This document shows, in pieces, positions 1 to 13,063 of a stretch of DNA of 34,110 bases. Positions within the stretch are counted from its first letter, which is position 1. Each line of letters begins with the position of its first letter. This DNA is from Salpingoeca rosetta (lineage: Eukaryota; Opisthokonta; Choanoflagellata; Craspedida; Salpingoecidae), in contig NW_004754921.1 of the NCBI RefSeq assembly GCF_000188695.1, forward strand, positions 1,467,359 through 1,501,468. Reading direction: 5' to 3'. Position numbers and translations under genes: made by a program. The notes under the pieces are model-generated. The model did no database searches and was not told the DNA's origin. It saw nothing but the letters and a program-made list of their open reading frames with translations.

Positions 1-1174
<1,174 letters not shown>

Positions 1175-4100
1175 ATGGATGCGTGGGCACGATCACGTGC
1201 AGTGCCATCCCCGACAACCAACACCACGTACCGCAGGCGGAGGTTCCAGACGCCATCGCCACTGCTGCACTCCATCCCACATGGCTCACAGCGTCGCGCG
1301 GTGTCGCCCGTACCGGCCGTGTCGCCTCTGCCGCGCGGCCCACCCTCCATCTCCCCATCAGCACGGAAGCCGCCGCCCCAGCAGCAGCAGCAGCGCGCCC
1401 GCACACCGTCATCACGGCCCAGCAGCCGCTTCGGTCTCTCCGCTGATGTCCCCGCATGGACATCAAGACCACGCTCCCTGTCGTCGTCAGAACAGCGCTC
1501 CCTCGGGATGGCAGTGCAGGGCACAGGCCGCCGCGCCCCCTCCGCCACACCCACGCTGTCCCCGCCATCGTCTTCAAGCACAACTGCAGTATTGTCTGGC
1601 ACCCCGACTCCAGGCGACGACGTGTTCGAAAGCTCGCGCCCACCACCATCGCCATCGTCCTCCTTCTCACCGCACTCCTGGAGTGTCCGATCCACCAAGA
1701 CATCCACCACCACAACCACCACCACCACCACGCCAGCAACAGCGCAGCCACAGCCCTACCCATCCCACCACCACGGCAGTGGAACCACAGCAGCGTCCCT
1801 CCTGGACCTCACACACCACTCGCCGGCATCGGCAGCGTCGACACCGTCGTCGCGCAGCAGCTTTGGTGGTGATCGCACGCCATTGTGCCGACCAACCAGC
1901 CCGCGCAGTGACGCACCACGCTGCTCCCTCAACGCAACGACAAGTGCTGGCACATCGTCCACAACCACGACCACAACAACCACAACAGCGTATGGCGGTG
2001 TTGGTTCGCGATCACAGCAAGCTGCCACCACGCCGCCAACCTCGCCTCTGAAGCAGTTCTTTGACAGCCCCTGGTCGAGTGCAAACACACGCGATGGCAC
2101 GGCGACGATGCGCCCAACACCCCGCGGGCCGCGGCAGCAGCGGCCGCCATCAGGCAAGAAGCTGTTGCCGCTGCCGCCAAATGCAGCTCGCTCGCCCAAG
2201 ATCACGCGCAAGGCAACGTCGCCCATGCAGCCGTGGAACCGCCCAGCACCCATCGTACTTGGACCCGTGAACACGCAGGCCGGTGATGGTGGTGAGGCAG
2301 GCGATGGTGGTGGTGGTGAAACTTGTGAGCAGAGCGTGCATGGAAAGGGTGAGTGCACGACCAGCAAAGATGGTGTTGACGATGATAGTGACGATGATGG
2401 TGGTGGGGGTGGTGGGGGTGATGATAAGGGTGCCGTACACGGCGGGCGCGAGCGCAGTAGCTGCAGCCATGAGCAGGACGCCGCCACTGCGGATGCGAAC
2501 GAGAGTGGAGTCGATGGCAACAGAACCACAACCCGCACCCTCCGTATCCACAACAGGAGCGTTCGCATGGTGAGACAAAAGGCATTGAGGTTCAATCCAG
2601 ACGAAGACGAAGACGACGATGGTGATCACGATCACGATGACGTGAGCGGGAATTCGCACACCACAACAGGCAGTACAGGGCATGCGCGCACCAACACAAC
2701 GCCTGGTGGTGCCCCAGATCAACAACGACAGCAGCAGCAGCAGCAGCAGCAGCAGGTGACGCCGTCACCGCCGTCTGACGCAAAACCGCGGACCCGTCGA
2801 CCCCTTCGACGTCAGCACTCGTCACCAGCACTCATCGACTCAGTGCGTGCGTGTGTGTCTGTGTGTATGTGTGTCTGTGTCTGTGTCTGTGTATTGGGGG
2901 AGTACGTGTGTGTGGTGTGTGTGTGTGTGTGTGTTGGGGGGAGTACGTGTGTGTGTGCGTGTGTGTGTGTGTTTATGTGACAACTTGGCGCCTTCGCAAT
3001 CATGGTCGACATACTTCTCATCCCACACCATTGACTCACATCACATCACCTGTGATAATCGTCACACACACACACGCGTATACATCGCACACATTTTCAC
3101 ATCTATCTGCGCGTGCATCCGGTTTCCTTGCGCGCGCGTGTGTGAGGCTGACGAGAAGACCACAGCCGCGAAGTCGCCGTCCGCATCAAGCACAGCGTCA
3201 TCGTCATCATCGTCACCATCAAAGCCACCACGACCGCTGATTGGCGTGTGCTCGATGGCTGGCGGCATTGCTGGTGTTGCAAAGGAGAACCAGGACAGCT
3301 ACTTTGTTCTCGAAAACCCAACACAGGTGCCCACATGCATTTTGTGTGTGTGTGTGTCTGTGTCTGCGTCTGCGTTGTGTGTTTGTGTGTCTGTGATTTC
3401 TACTTGATCACAACTGTCTTTGTTTGTTCCTCCACTACTATTCACCACCACCACCACCACCACCACCACCACCACCACCACCACCACCACGTGCAGGCGA
3501 GCGATTTCGTGGTTGGTGTTCTGGACGGCCACGGTGTTCATGGGGAAAAGGCGTCCGGTTTCGTCAGGAAAGCGTTTCCCGCGCGGTTGCTGCGTCGTGA
3601 CATCACGCTCACGCCAAGCACCGCCCTCAAGGACACTGTATTGGAGACGGCAAAAGCGCTCGACAGGGCTGGATTCAGTGTCCGCGAGTCTGGAACAACA
3701 GCGGTGACTGTGCTGAAACATGGGAAATTCCTCCACATTGCGAATGTCGGCGATTCCCGCGCTGTTGTCGGGCAGCGGCGCAGCAAAGGCGGCACCACCA
3801 CCATCGCCGCCGTTTCCCTCACCCGCGACCACAAACCAAGCGACCGGGCAGAGCTGCTGCGTGTGCAGCGGGCGGGCGGTGTTGTGGAGCCCTCGTTTGT
3901 ACCTGGCATGGGGTACCAGGGGCCCATGCGCGTGTGGAAGAAGCGGCAGCAGCTGGGCGGTCTTGCCCTCTCGCGTTCCATCGGTGACACCGCGCTCGCA
4001 ACCGCTGGCGTCATTCCCGTACCGGACGTCCTGCAGCGGGTGAGCGACGCGTTCGGTGGTGGTGGTTGTGGCGGGGGGGGGGGGTAGATGGTTGTTGATG

Positions 4101-4488
4101 AGTGAATGGGTGGGTGCAGAGAGGAAGGCGAGTGCGAGAGAAGCGGCAATGTGTCTGTGTGTCTGTGTGTGTGTGTGTGTGTGTGTGTTCTGTCTTGTTG
4201 GCTGCTTGTTTTATTGTCTTCTCCCAGGCCCTCTTGGGTCTCGTGCTTCTTTGTGTCGTTGTGCCCCAGCCGCTGCTCACCACACACACACACATACACA
4301 CACGTGTACACATGTGTGCTTGCGTGTATGTGCAGGAGTTGACATCGCACGACGAAGTGCTGGTGTTGGGCAGCGACGGGGTGTTCGACCACTTGTCAAA
4401 CAACCAGGTGCGTGTGTGCAGTAATCGTGCCCAGCATGCACCCACAACATCGCTGGCACAAGCACACAAACACGTGCGCAAATACACA

Positions 4489-4573
<85 letters not shown>

Positions 4574-5006
4574 ACACAAGCACACACACTCACACACACT
4601 CTCACTCACACTCACACACGCACACACACACACACGCACACACACACACTCACCCGCGTACAACACCCCTCCTTCTTCTCAAACGATACCTGCCGTGCTC
4701 CAGGTTGTGCAAATTGCTGCTCGCTTCGGCGATCCGCAGCGTGCGGCCGAGGCGGTGGTGAAGGAGGCGCGCAGGAAGTGGACGGAGGAAGGGGGAGGAT
4801 ACATTGACGATGTGACGGCGCTCGTGGTGATGCTGAACCCCTCCCACCAGCAGATGCAGCAGCAGCAGCAGTCGCAACAGCAGCAACAGCGGCATCAACA
4901 TCACCAGCAGCCACGGAGCCCGCGCTCGCCCCGCCGCGGCCCACTGCACGGCCACCACCGCCACTCACACAGGCAACGCCGTCGCAAACCAACCATCCCA
5001 CACTGA
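1175..5006 (+). CDS. PP2C-family Ser/Thr protein phosphatase (PPM), 5 exons, 921 aa
   Basis: Metal-dependent (Mg/Mn) phosphatase that removes phosphate from Ser/Thr of proteins. Exons: 1175-2842, 3147-3326, 3497-4039, 4336-4407, 4704-5006; all four introns are phase 0. The ATG lies in a perfect Kozak context (GCCACCATGG). Residues 1-556 are a Ser/Thr/Pro/Gln-rich low-complexity region; the catalytic domain occupies about 585-865. Metal-site motifs are complete: KENQD (E603, D606), LDGHG (D626), LGSDG (D811) and YIDDVT (D856/D857). SGTTA, NVGDSR, TRDHKP and ALSRSIGD are also present, so the enzyme should be active. The joins VLQR/ELTSHDE and SNNQ/VVQIA are seamless against the family. The C-terminus is a Gln/His/Arg-rich tail. 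The long N-terminus shows no domain I recognise and may be a regulatory or docking segment. No transmembrane segment is seen, so the protein is probably cytosolic or nuclear. Confidence 0.93.
2843..3146 (+). repeat. PP2C intron 1 with GT tract at donor and CA tract at acceptor
   Basis: The donor GTGCGT opens directly into an imperfect GT array (2844-2976). A short CA run (3062-3076) lies about 70 bases before the acceptor GTGTGAG at 3146. This is one of the two-ended introns discussed in the findings. Confidence 0.85.
3443..3490 (+). repeat. (CAC)16 next to a 3' splice site
   Basis: Sixteen perfect CAC units end six bases before the acceptor AG at 3495-3496 of PP2C intron 2, where a pyrimidine tract would normally lie. 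The donor half of this intron carries a GT array (3336-3391). If retained, the repeat would be read as His or Pro/Thr runs, but the seamless protein fit of exons 2 and 3 argues that it is intronic. Confidence 0.9.
4484..4651 (+). repeat. (CA)n array in PP2C intron 4
   Basis: About 40 perfect CA units (4492-4571) continue as interrupted CA/CT and CGCA units. It occupies the acceptor half of intron 4 (4408-4703). The donor end begins GTGCGTGTGTG only briefly. Confidence 0.9.
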
Positions 5007-6338
5007 CGCTGCCTGCTGATGCTGGCTTGTTGGCTGTCTGGCTGTTCAGCTGACAAGTGTTCGTGTCTCCCTCCTTCATTCCCTGGTTCACACCCTCTTT
5101 TCCTTCACCACCACGATTGCCTCCACCACCGCCTCCTCCTGCTGCTGCCACTGCTGCACGCTGTCTTTGTTTTTGCTTGCGACGTGCTGTTATTCGACCC
5201 AGACAACTGCTCTGAATGCACTCTTCCCTCTTTGTTAACGTATGCATTAATTCTCTTTCTTCTTCTTCTCTTTCTTCTTCCTCTGCTCTGCATGTAATGA
5301 TTGATGGTGATGACGGTACGTAATGCTGGTTGCAGCATGACTCTCTTCACCGGTCAACACTGCTTGCTTGCATGCACTTAATCCACAAATTAATTTTTCA
5401 TTCCGCTGCATGCGTGCTTCCCTTACTTGATGGTGTATTTACATTGCATTCGTCGTTCAGTTTGTTCGCTGTTCTTCGTCTCTCTCTGCTCTTGCCATTT
5501 CTTCGCGTTACTTGCTCAACCATTCAGACAGGCTGGCTTGTCTCGCATGCAAGCTATGACGTCACAACGTTACGTTAAACCACGCACCAGAGACGAAGAA
5601 CAGCAAACGGTCTGAATCACGCACGCACATGCATACACACACACACACACAAAACACACACATACGCACACACACGCACGCACACGCACACACCGTTGTT
5701 GTGGCTTGCTGCTTCATCCACACATGTGTGCGCTTCTCTATGTCTTTATATTTTGTTGGGAGAACTCAGGGCAACACAAGAAATGGGACGTGCTGGCTGC
5801 GTCACAGACACTGAACTTTTCACGCATGTGCACACGCGCAGGTGGCCACGCAGGTGTTAACGAGACACAAAAGAGGCTACCACCAGCAGTGATGACAAGA
5901 CACTTGCAACACGAAACACGAAACACAAGCAGCGGGCATAACGCAGAGGGATGAAAGAAGCTAGTGATTGATGTCAGAAGACCCGTGGAAGAAGAAAAAA
6001 AATCAAATCACCAAAATTAAAAGCAATTCAACTCTGGGTGTGGGTGGGGGGGGGGCAAAGGCAATCATCCTCAATGAAAGCATGCATGCTTTGACAAGCC
6101 AACAACCGACTGGCTGCTGTGTGCATGCACTCGTTGTGGAGGAAAGACGAGATCAGGAAGAAGAACAATATCTTGAACAAAACACGCCACACGTACACGC
6201 AACTCCACCAAGTGTGCACGCGCAACTACACATACTAACAAGAGGAACACCGTTGCAGTTACTACACGCTCATACGCCCATACACACGCGCGCGCACACA
6301 TTGTCGCGCACAGCATGCACAACGCTGTTTCCGTGTGT
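5007..6338. other. Convergent intergenic region, PP2C 3' end and GPS-gene 3' end
   Basis: I see no gene. Both neighbours end here, so it should hold two 3' UTRs. No canonical AATAAA is obvious for either; T/C-rich runs at 5080-5300 may belong to the PP2C 3' UTR, and a TATAAA-like element occurs on the minus strand near 5745. It also holds a CA array at about 5635-5695 and a TGACGTCA palindrome at 5557-5564 (the CRE consensus, probably chance in this setting). Confidence 0.5.
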
Positions 6339-9300
6339 TCACATGATGTGAATGTCAAAGTTGGAGCGGAGGGCGCGTCCGATTTCCCTGTAGATCATGG
6401 CTTGCGTCATGACCACCACCGTGGCCACTGCCGTCGCCTGCACAACTTGCTGCCGCCACTCTTCCTCGGGCAATTGCTTGCGCAACGACACCATCTTGCG
6501 CTGTCGGTTCAGCGCCTTCAGCAGCAGCACAAGCGGCGCCGTGATGATGGCGGAGAGAATGACAAACTCGCCCACGCCCTTGAGATAGCGCAGCTGTGCC
6601 TTGTCGTCCAGCGAGCCCATGAAGCAGAGCGCAAGCACCAGACCCGCCAGCATCATGAACATGGCTGTGCCAAACGCCAACCGCCTGTACTTGACCATCT
6701 GCCGGTGCAGCTTCTGAATCTCCTCCTCAGTCATGCTCTCCTCCTCCCTGTCCGTCACCTGCGGTTTGACCACGGCGACAACGTTGTCATCCAGCTCGCC
6801 AACGACAACATCGTCGGCGCACGGCAACCCGTCGTCATCAACAGCCATCGCAGCGTCACCGTCACCATCACTGCTGTCGTCGCTGTCGCTGTTGTGGTCC
6901 ATCGCAAGATGGTCAAAGGCAGCGCGATCAAGCTTGGTGCCAAACGTGCTGAACACGGGGTTGAACCCCTTTGGCATCTCCACGCGCACGGGCCCGACTG
7001 GGCGAGCCATGGCCGAGGAAGACGCAAACGGCGACGGCTGGTGGTAGTGGTGGCACAGCGGGGGTGGCGTGGCTCGCGCTGACCCAGGCTGTGAAGACGG
7101 CTTTGATCGCGTTGCTTTCGCTCCAGGCACAAGCGAGTTGTTCGAGTTGGCGGTGGTAAGGTTCGCCATGGACTTGGAATTCCCACCACCAGCTGTAGTG
7201 CCGTTGCGTTTGCCGGTGTGGTCGTTGCTGTTGCTCGTGATGGCGTTTGCAACAAACACGTTTGCCACCCTGTCGTCGTTGGTGTTGCCGCCGCTGTTGG
7301 CAGAAACATGGCGGCTCAGCGCAGAGCGTCCACGACGACTCACAGTCGCGGGCACGCTCTGGCTCCCGTTGTGTTCGCCATGGCTGCCGCTGCTACCACC
7401 GTTGCTGGTGGTGGTGGTGGTGATGGTGGTGATAGCTTGGCCGGGCAGCAGCGATGACGATGATGATGACGATGATGACGACGATGACGATGACGATGGG
7501 CCTACGGATGCTGCATTGGCTCCCGGTACCCTGTCGTTGCGGCGTGGACGAGGGAAGGCGGATGCAAACGGGGGCAGTGTGCCACGGTTGCTGTGCAGCG
7601 ATGCGTTCACAGACGCGTCATTGAGGCTGTGCGCTCCGGAATCATTGCCATCACGCTCGCCCTTCCCAACACCATCACTGTCATCATCGCCCTCGCTGCT
7701 GGAGCTGTTGTGCCTCACCCAGCCTTCGTCGTCGTCACCGTAACCACCACCACCACCACCGCTACCGCGGCCCTTGTACGCTGCGTTGGTCTGGAACGCC
7801 GTCACGCCAACACCACCGCTGCTGCTATCACGCTGCGTGCCGGCCGCTTCTGCCGTGTTGACAAACGCGCCTGCATCTGGGGGCGCAATGAGCTTGTGCT
7901 CAAGCACAAACCCAATGTCGTCCTCGTTGAGGTGGTGCGGGTCAATAAAGTACTTGCCTGTGATGGCCGGGTCGCGCGTGGCCAGGACAGCGTGGTTGCG
8001 GTAGCGGTCGGGGGCAACGCGGCGCAGCGTGTCAATGAGGACCGTGTACTTTGCCATGAAGATGGTCAGCGCAATGAGCACGGGGAAGCTCATGAGAAAC
8101 ACGTACACGCCCTCCAGCGGCAGGTAGGTTGTCTTGCCGTTGATGGTGATGCGGAACGTGTTGACCTGCTCGTCGGGGTACTGCGTGGCCGTGTAGGCGA
8201 AGATGGCCATCATGCCAAACGTCAGCGATGTCGTAGCAACAAGCGCCGTCACCTTGCTCGCACGCTTCGGGTACACGTGCAGGCCAGAAAACCACACCAC
8301 GGCCAGCCAGTTGTGCTTGGTCTTGAGGTTGTACCAGAACCGGGCAAAGAAGCCGCGCATCATGCCCATCTCCGCCCACTGGAAGTCGAGCTCGCGCTCC
8401 GTGAGCTGCCTGTCGCCATCATCCCATATCACGCCCTCCTCCACCAGCGCCTGACGCCTGTCGTACGCACGCCGCTCCAGCCACGCAAACACATACGCGA
8501 AGATGACAAACCCGTAGAAGCCCGCAAACACGGCGTAGATGTAGCGGGCGTTGCGCGGGTCGAAGTTTGCAATGGTGACCTTTGGCGCGGCAATGCGAAA
8601 GTCGATGCCAGCGGAAAAGGTGGAGAGATGGGTGGTGCGGCACACAATGATCTCGTCTGTGCTCAACTCTGGCACGAGCATGACGCCACGCGTATCCCAG
8701 TCGCCGAGGCAGGGGTCGCTGCTGCCGGTGGCGTTGGAGGTGCAGTTCAGGCGCGGGAGGGTGGCGTTCCAGAAGCGGCACACCGTCTCGTTGAGCGGGG
8801 TGCCGTCGCTTGGAATGGAAATGTCAATGGGGGTGGGCAGGTCGGCCACGCTCACAGTCATGCCATCCACCTTGAGCGAAAAGTCGAGCACGTTGGCGCG
8901 CGTGGTGTTGTCGGCTGTTGTCTCGTCAAACACCGTCATGAGCACGCTCACAGACGCCGCAGTGGCCAGGCCAGGCACGTCATTGACAACCGTTGGCGGC
9001 AGCGACACGCGCGGGAAGGGGCGGGTGCCGACTGTAGTGGAGAGGCCGGCGAGGTTGGAGACGTTGATGCGTTGGGCCTGGATGGCAATGCCACCGCCCT
9101 CAACCACCTTGGGCGGCGCATTCAGCTGCAGGGACATGTCGATGGAATCAAGAATGGAGTCGAGCGTGTGCACGATGTCGTTTGAAAAGCCCGCAGCAAG
9201 CGAGGAGGAACCACTTGTACCGCCGCTGATGCCCTGAGCTGCCGCTGCCAGCGAGTCGAGCGCAGACTGGGCAGGGTTGGTGGTGGTCGTCGTGGTGGTC

Positions 9301-9799
9301 GTAGTCGTGGTGGTTGTAGTTGCTGGTATCGTGGTGGTGGTGGTTGTCGTGGTTGCCACCGGCGTCGTTGTTGTCGTTGTCGTTGCGTCCAGGAATGTGG
9401 AGAAGAGGGCCACCTGGCACGTGTAATTCACAGAAAACGACAGCACCCTGGCCTGTGCATCGTATACCTGGTTGTCAACAGCAACCCACCCCACCTGCTC
9501 ATCGGCAAAGCACCGCGCCTCAAACCCGCGCCGCTCCGTGTCTGCCAGCGCCAGGTCGGTCAGGTCGACGGTGAAGTCGATGGGGCTTGTGGGCTCCTCA
9601 TATTGAATGCCGTTGATGATGGCAAACGCAAACGTGACGCCTGCAAAGCACTCGTCGCTCGCCGCTGCCGCTACCGGGCTCGACAGGTGCGGGTACAGAT
9701 CCTGAGGTGGAGGGAGGGAAGAGGGGGGGAGGAGGGTTGTGAGTGAGTGAGGGGATGGAATATAGGGCAGAACCAGGACGCATCGAAAAAGATGCACAG

Positions 9800-9879
<80 letters not shown>

Positions 9880-11507
9880 CACACACGTTGATACACATTC
9901 ACACACGTTGATACAAATTCATAGACATCCGCACACGTTCAAACACGTTGATACAAATTCACACACGTTCATACACGCTCATAAACATACACACAACGAA
10001 CCAGATTTGCGGCTTGGGCGTATGATGCTTCTGAGAAGACGTCGATATCAAAGCGCCTGCCTTGCTTGTCTTGGTTGAGCACATATGACACGTGCACGCC
10101 ACCCCACAGCTGCGACTGGTCCCAGTGGCCAACAACCATCTGGATGCCGTCCCACGTGAGGTCGGACAGCGAGCACTGGCAGTCGTCACACGCGCACGAC
10201 TCCACATCCAGATCACACACGTCATCGCCGCACTTGTTGCCGCCTGGTCCGCTCAGCCGGCGTGTCCGCTCGAGCGCGAGCTGGTCCGATGCGAGGGCGT
10301 TGACATACGACAGCGCCGCCACAACAGCCAGTGCGGGCGGTGACTGCGGCGGGAGGGTGGCCGTGGTCATGGTGGTGTTGTGCAGGGCGAAGATGGCGGG
10401 GCCCGCGGGCTCGAGGGATGAAGAGCCAACGGGAAACAGCAGGCTGTTGAGTGTGGCCAGCACCTGCCACACTGCGCCCAACACGGCGTCGACATCGATG
10501 GTGTCGAGGGGCTCTGGGGACGTGCCTGTGGTCAAGTGCTGCACCATCTCTGGATACAGCCGCTCCCACAGCTGGTACTCGCAGTACGTTGACAGGATGC
10601 GCTGATATGCATCAGGTGATGCCAGCGGCCCGCGAAGAACAAACACGGGCGACGACTCAATAGCGACAGGAACAAGCACCGCTGGCGATGCTGCCGGTGT
10701 TGATTCCGAGACTGCCGCTGCTGCCGCTGCTGCTGCTGCGTTCAGGGTGTCGTTCAAGGTGGCGTTTGGGTTGGTGTTGACGTGGACTGCGGCGTGCAGG
10801 GATGTCATTTCAAATGCAAATGCACGTTCCTGGTTTGCAGGCACGACGAGCTTGAGGGGCAGCGCCACGGCACCAAGCGCCGCGGTGACGGTCTTGGTCA
10901 TTGCCATTGTGTTTGTCGTCGTGTTGCTGAGGGGTGTTGCTGTCGTTGTCGTTGACGTTGTGTTTGTGTTTGTGCCAGTGGTGTTGCTGGTGTCGTTGGT
11001 TGGTATGCCGGTAACAACATAGTCCACAGCGATGGTGTTGCTGACGAGGACGGTGGTGTTGGTGAGCACGACGCAGGTGAGGTTCAACGGCTCGCAGTCA
11101 CGTGGGTCTAGGGTGAGCGCAAGGCCGGGAATGGGTTGGCCATCCTGCTGAGCAACTGGAAGCAGGTCGGAGACGTTGACAATCGCCACAAACGTGGGCG
11201 CAATTACTGGGGCGGTTGTTGGCGCTGCTGTTGAGGTTGCCGGGGCACTTGTCGTCGCATGTGTCGCGTTTGTCGTTGCGTTTGCGGCATCTTCCTCCGT
11301 GGTGTGCCAGTAGAGGTCGAGGCTGAAGCTGATCACGGGTTGTGAGTTGTTGACAAAGGATACCGGCTCAACATCGAGCGAGGCAATGACGTTGATGGCG
11401 GGAGCGGCGGCGGCGGTGCACACGCCCGGCCCCACAACAAGCCCCATCGCCATGACAGTGATGGTGAGAGCGGCAGCAAGCCACGCTGCGGGTGGTGCTG
11501 CCTTCAT
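6339..11507 (-). CDS. GPS/GAIN-type multi-pass membrane protein, polycystin-1-like, 2 exons, 1622 aa
   Basis: Exons 11507-10002 and 9701-6339, joined by one phase-0 intron (donor GTTCGT). The start was chosen because it opens a clear signal peptide (residues 1 to about 33, hydrophobic then AAAAP). A long Asn/Thr-rich ectodomain full of N-x-S/T sites follows, with a Cys cluster (CGDDVCDLDVESC) near its middle. Residues about 575-605 (W...C597...LFSTF) resemble a degenerate GPS motif. After a Thr-rich mucin-like linker, a second module ends in CRTTHLSTF with a canonical HL/S site (H860, L861, S862). Then come TM1 (889-910), a segment like the HNWLAVVW...KRASK stretch of polycystin/REJ proteins, TM2 (986-1006), TM3 (1033-1053), a cytoplasmic loop of about 455 residues with a poly-Ser run, TM4 (1510-1530) and TM5 (1544-1566); a sixth weak hydrophobic stretch lies at 1588-1606. 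No PLAT or channel domain is seen. The family is likely a surface receptor; ligand and role are unknown. Confidence 0.85.
9802..9990 (-). repeat. CA array plus short minisatellite in the GPS-gene intron
   Basis: About 37 CA units (9802-9876; GT on the sense strand) are followed by a degenerate repeat built on CACACGTTGATACAAATTCA, with at least three recognisable copies between 9877 and 9990. On the sense strand it lies at the donor side of the only intron (10001-9702). Confidence 0.85.
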
Positions 11508-13063
11508 CCTGCGCGGTTGCACCCCCCAACGATGCAAGCCAACACAGAGAAGGAGGAAGATGTGTTGGTTGGTTGGTTGGTTGGTTGGTTGGTTGGTTGG
11601 TGGAAGGAAAGGAGTTGCACACAAACAAAACAAAACAAAATAACCTCGCTGGTTGGTGTGTGTGTGTATGTGTCGTGTGTGTGTATGTGTATGTGTATGT
11701 GTCTGGCGCAGACGGGAGGATGACGTGAACTCCTGTGCTGCTGTTTTCGCGTGCAAACCAACTATGACCACACCCCGTGGTGGTGGTGGTTATTTCATTC
11801 ACCAAGAGCGCACAAACAAAGGCAAACAACAACCGCAAGAAACCCCCGTTCACGTCAGGCAAAAGAAGAAGATGAGGGGAAGAGTGAGGGCGCGTGTGGT
11901 GTGCGATGTGGTGTGTGAGGGAGAGGGTGAGAGGGGGTGGGCACAAGTGGGCCAAAAACCAATCAACCTCCAACAACGATCGCCAGCAGCCACCAGCCAG
12001 CAGTACTCGAAGAATAATAAAATAAAAAATTTCCCAGCCTGCAGACAGGACAGCGAGCGATGTGCGTCATTAATTGCGCGATAAATGCTGGAAGATGTAA
12101 ATAATATTCCGGGGTGAGGTGACACGCACGGCAAGCAAGCAAGCAAGCACGAGAAGGTTTTTCTTTCACTACTTTGTCTTGGTGGTGTGCTGGCTGACTT
12201 TTGCTTGGCTTGTGGGCTGGCTGTGCGCACACGGCAATCTCTAATGTAAGGGCAAGACGGCGACGAGGAAGAGGAAGCGACAAGGAAGCGAAGAGATCAA
12301 ACGAAGAGGAAGCGACAAGGAAGCGACGAGGTCACAAAACGAACGCACACACAAACCTCACACGAAAAAAAAAGCAGCATGAGCCATGCATGCATGCAGT
12401 GCAAAGAGGTGCATCGTGTGCTTCATCTGAGAGACAAACTGACACATAGAGAAAAAGAGTGAGGGAGCATACACAAAACCACACACACATGCACACGCAC
12501 ACGCATAAACACATACAAAAACCACACACGCACACACGCACACATACACACACACGCACACGCACACACACACGCACTCAAGCCCCAAAGAAAAAGGTGA
12601 ACAGAAGCAGATGACATTGTAACTGTGAAAACAGGAACCATCGGTTGTAACACAGCACACTTGCAGGCGAGAACACGGGCGGAGGGGGGCAAAGCAACGT
12701 TGAGACGATCAAAGAGACAGGAGAGGAAGGAAGAGGTGTGTACGCTGGCAAAGCGTGACAGGTGATCGTCACACATGGTTTGACATGTGGTGGTCTGATG
12801 TAACATCAAAGCACCTTGAAAGCACCTCGAAAGCACCTTCAACATACCGTCAACAACTGAACTAGCTGAGGTTAAGACTGCAGAGTAAAGAAGAAAGCGG
12901 TTGGACGGGAGCACTGGCGAAGAGAAACATACCCCACAATGAATGGCAGCATGTGTGCACGTGTTGGCCAAGCACACACACACACACGCACACACGCACA
13001 CGCACACACACACACGCACACACACACGCACACACATACGCATGCATGCTTGTGCCAGTTGAG
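11508..13063. other. Intergenic region between the SH2 and GPS genes
   Basis: I see no gene. It should hold the promoter and 5' UTR of the GPS gene and the 3' UTR of the SH2 gene, both read on the minus strand. Contents: a TTGG tetranucleotide array at 11565-11603, an AT-rich island at about 12001-12110 (AATAATAAAATAAAAAATTT and TTAATT/ATAAAT elements) inside otherwise GC-rich DNA, AGGAAGCGA-type short repeats near 12255-12330, and CA arrays at about 12480-12575 and 12972-13040. The AT-rich island is a candidate core promoter but cannot be proved by eye. Confidence 0.5.
11565..11603. repeat. (TTGG)9 tetranucleotide array
   Basis: Nine uninterrupted TTGG units lie 60-95 bases upstream of the GPS-gene start codon, so they are probably in its 5' UTR (AACC units on the sense strand). 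Confidence 0.9.

Noticed and set aside
5557..5564. TGACGTCA as a CREB-type regulatory site
   Set aside because: It lies between two convergent 3' ends, where a promoter element is not expected, and an eight-base match is common by chance.
7593..9185. Plus-strand 530-residue frame opposite the GPS gene
   Set aside because: Antisense shadow of a coding exon. The minus-strand reading has signal peptide, glycosylation sites, GPS motif and membrane helices.
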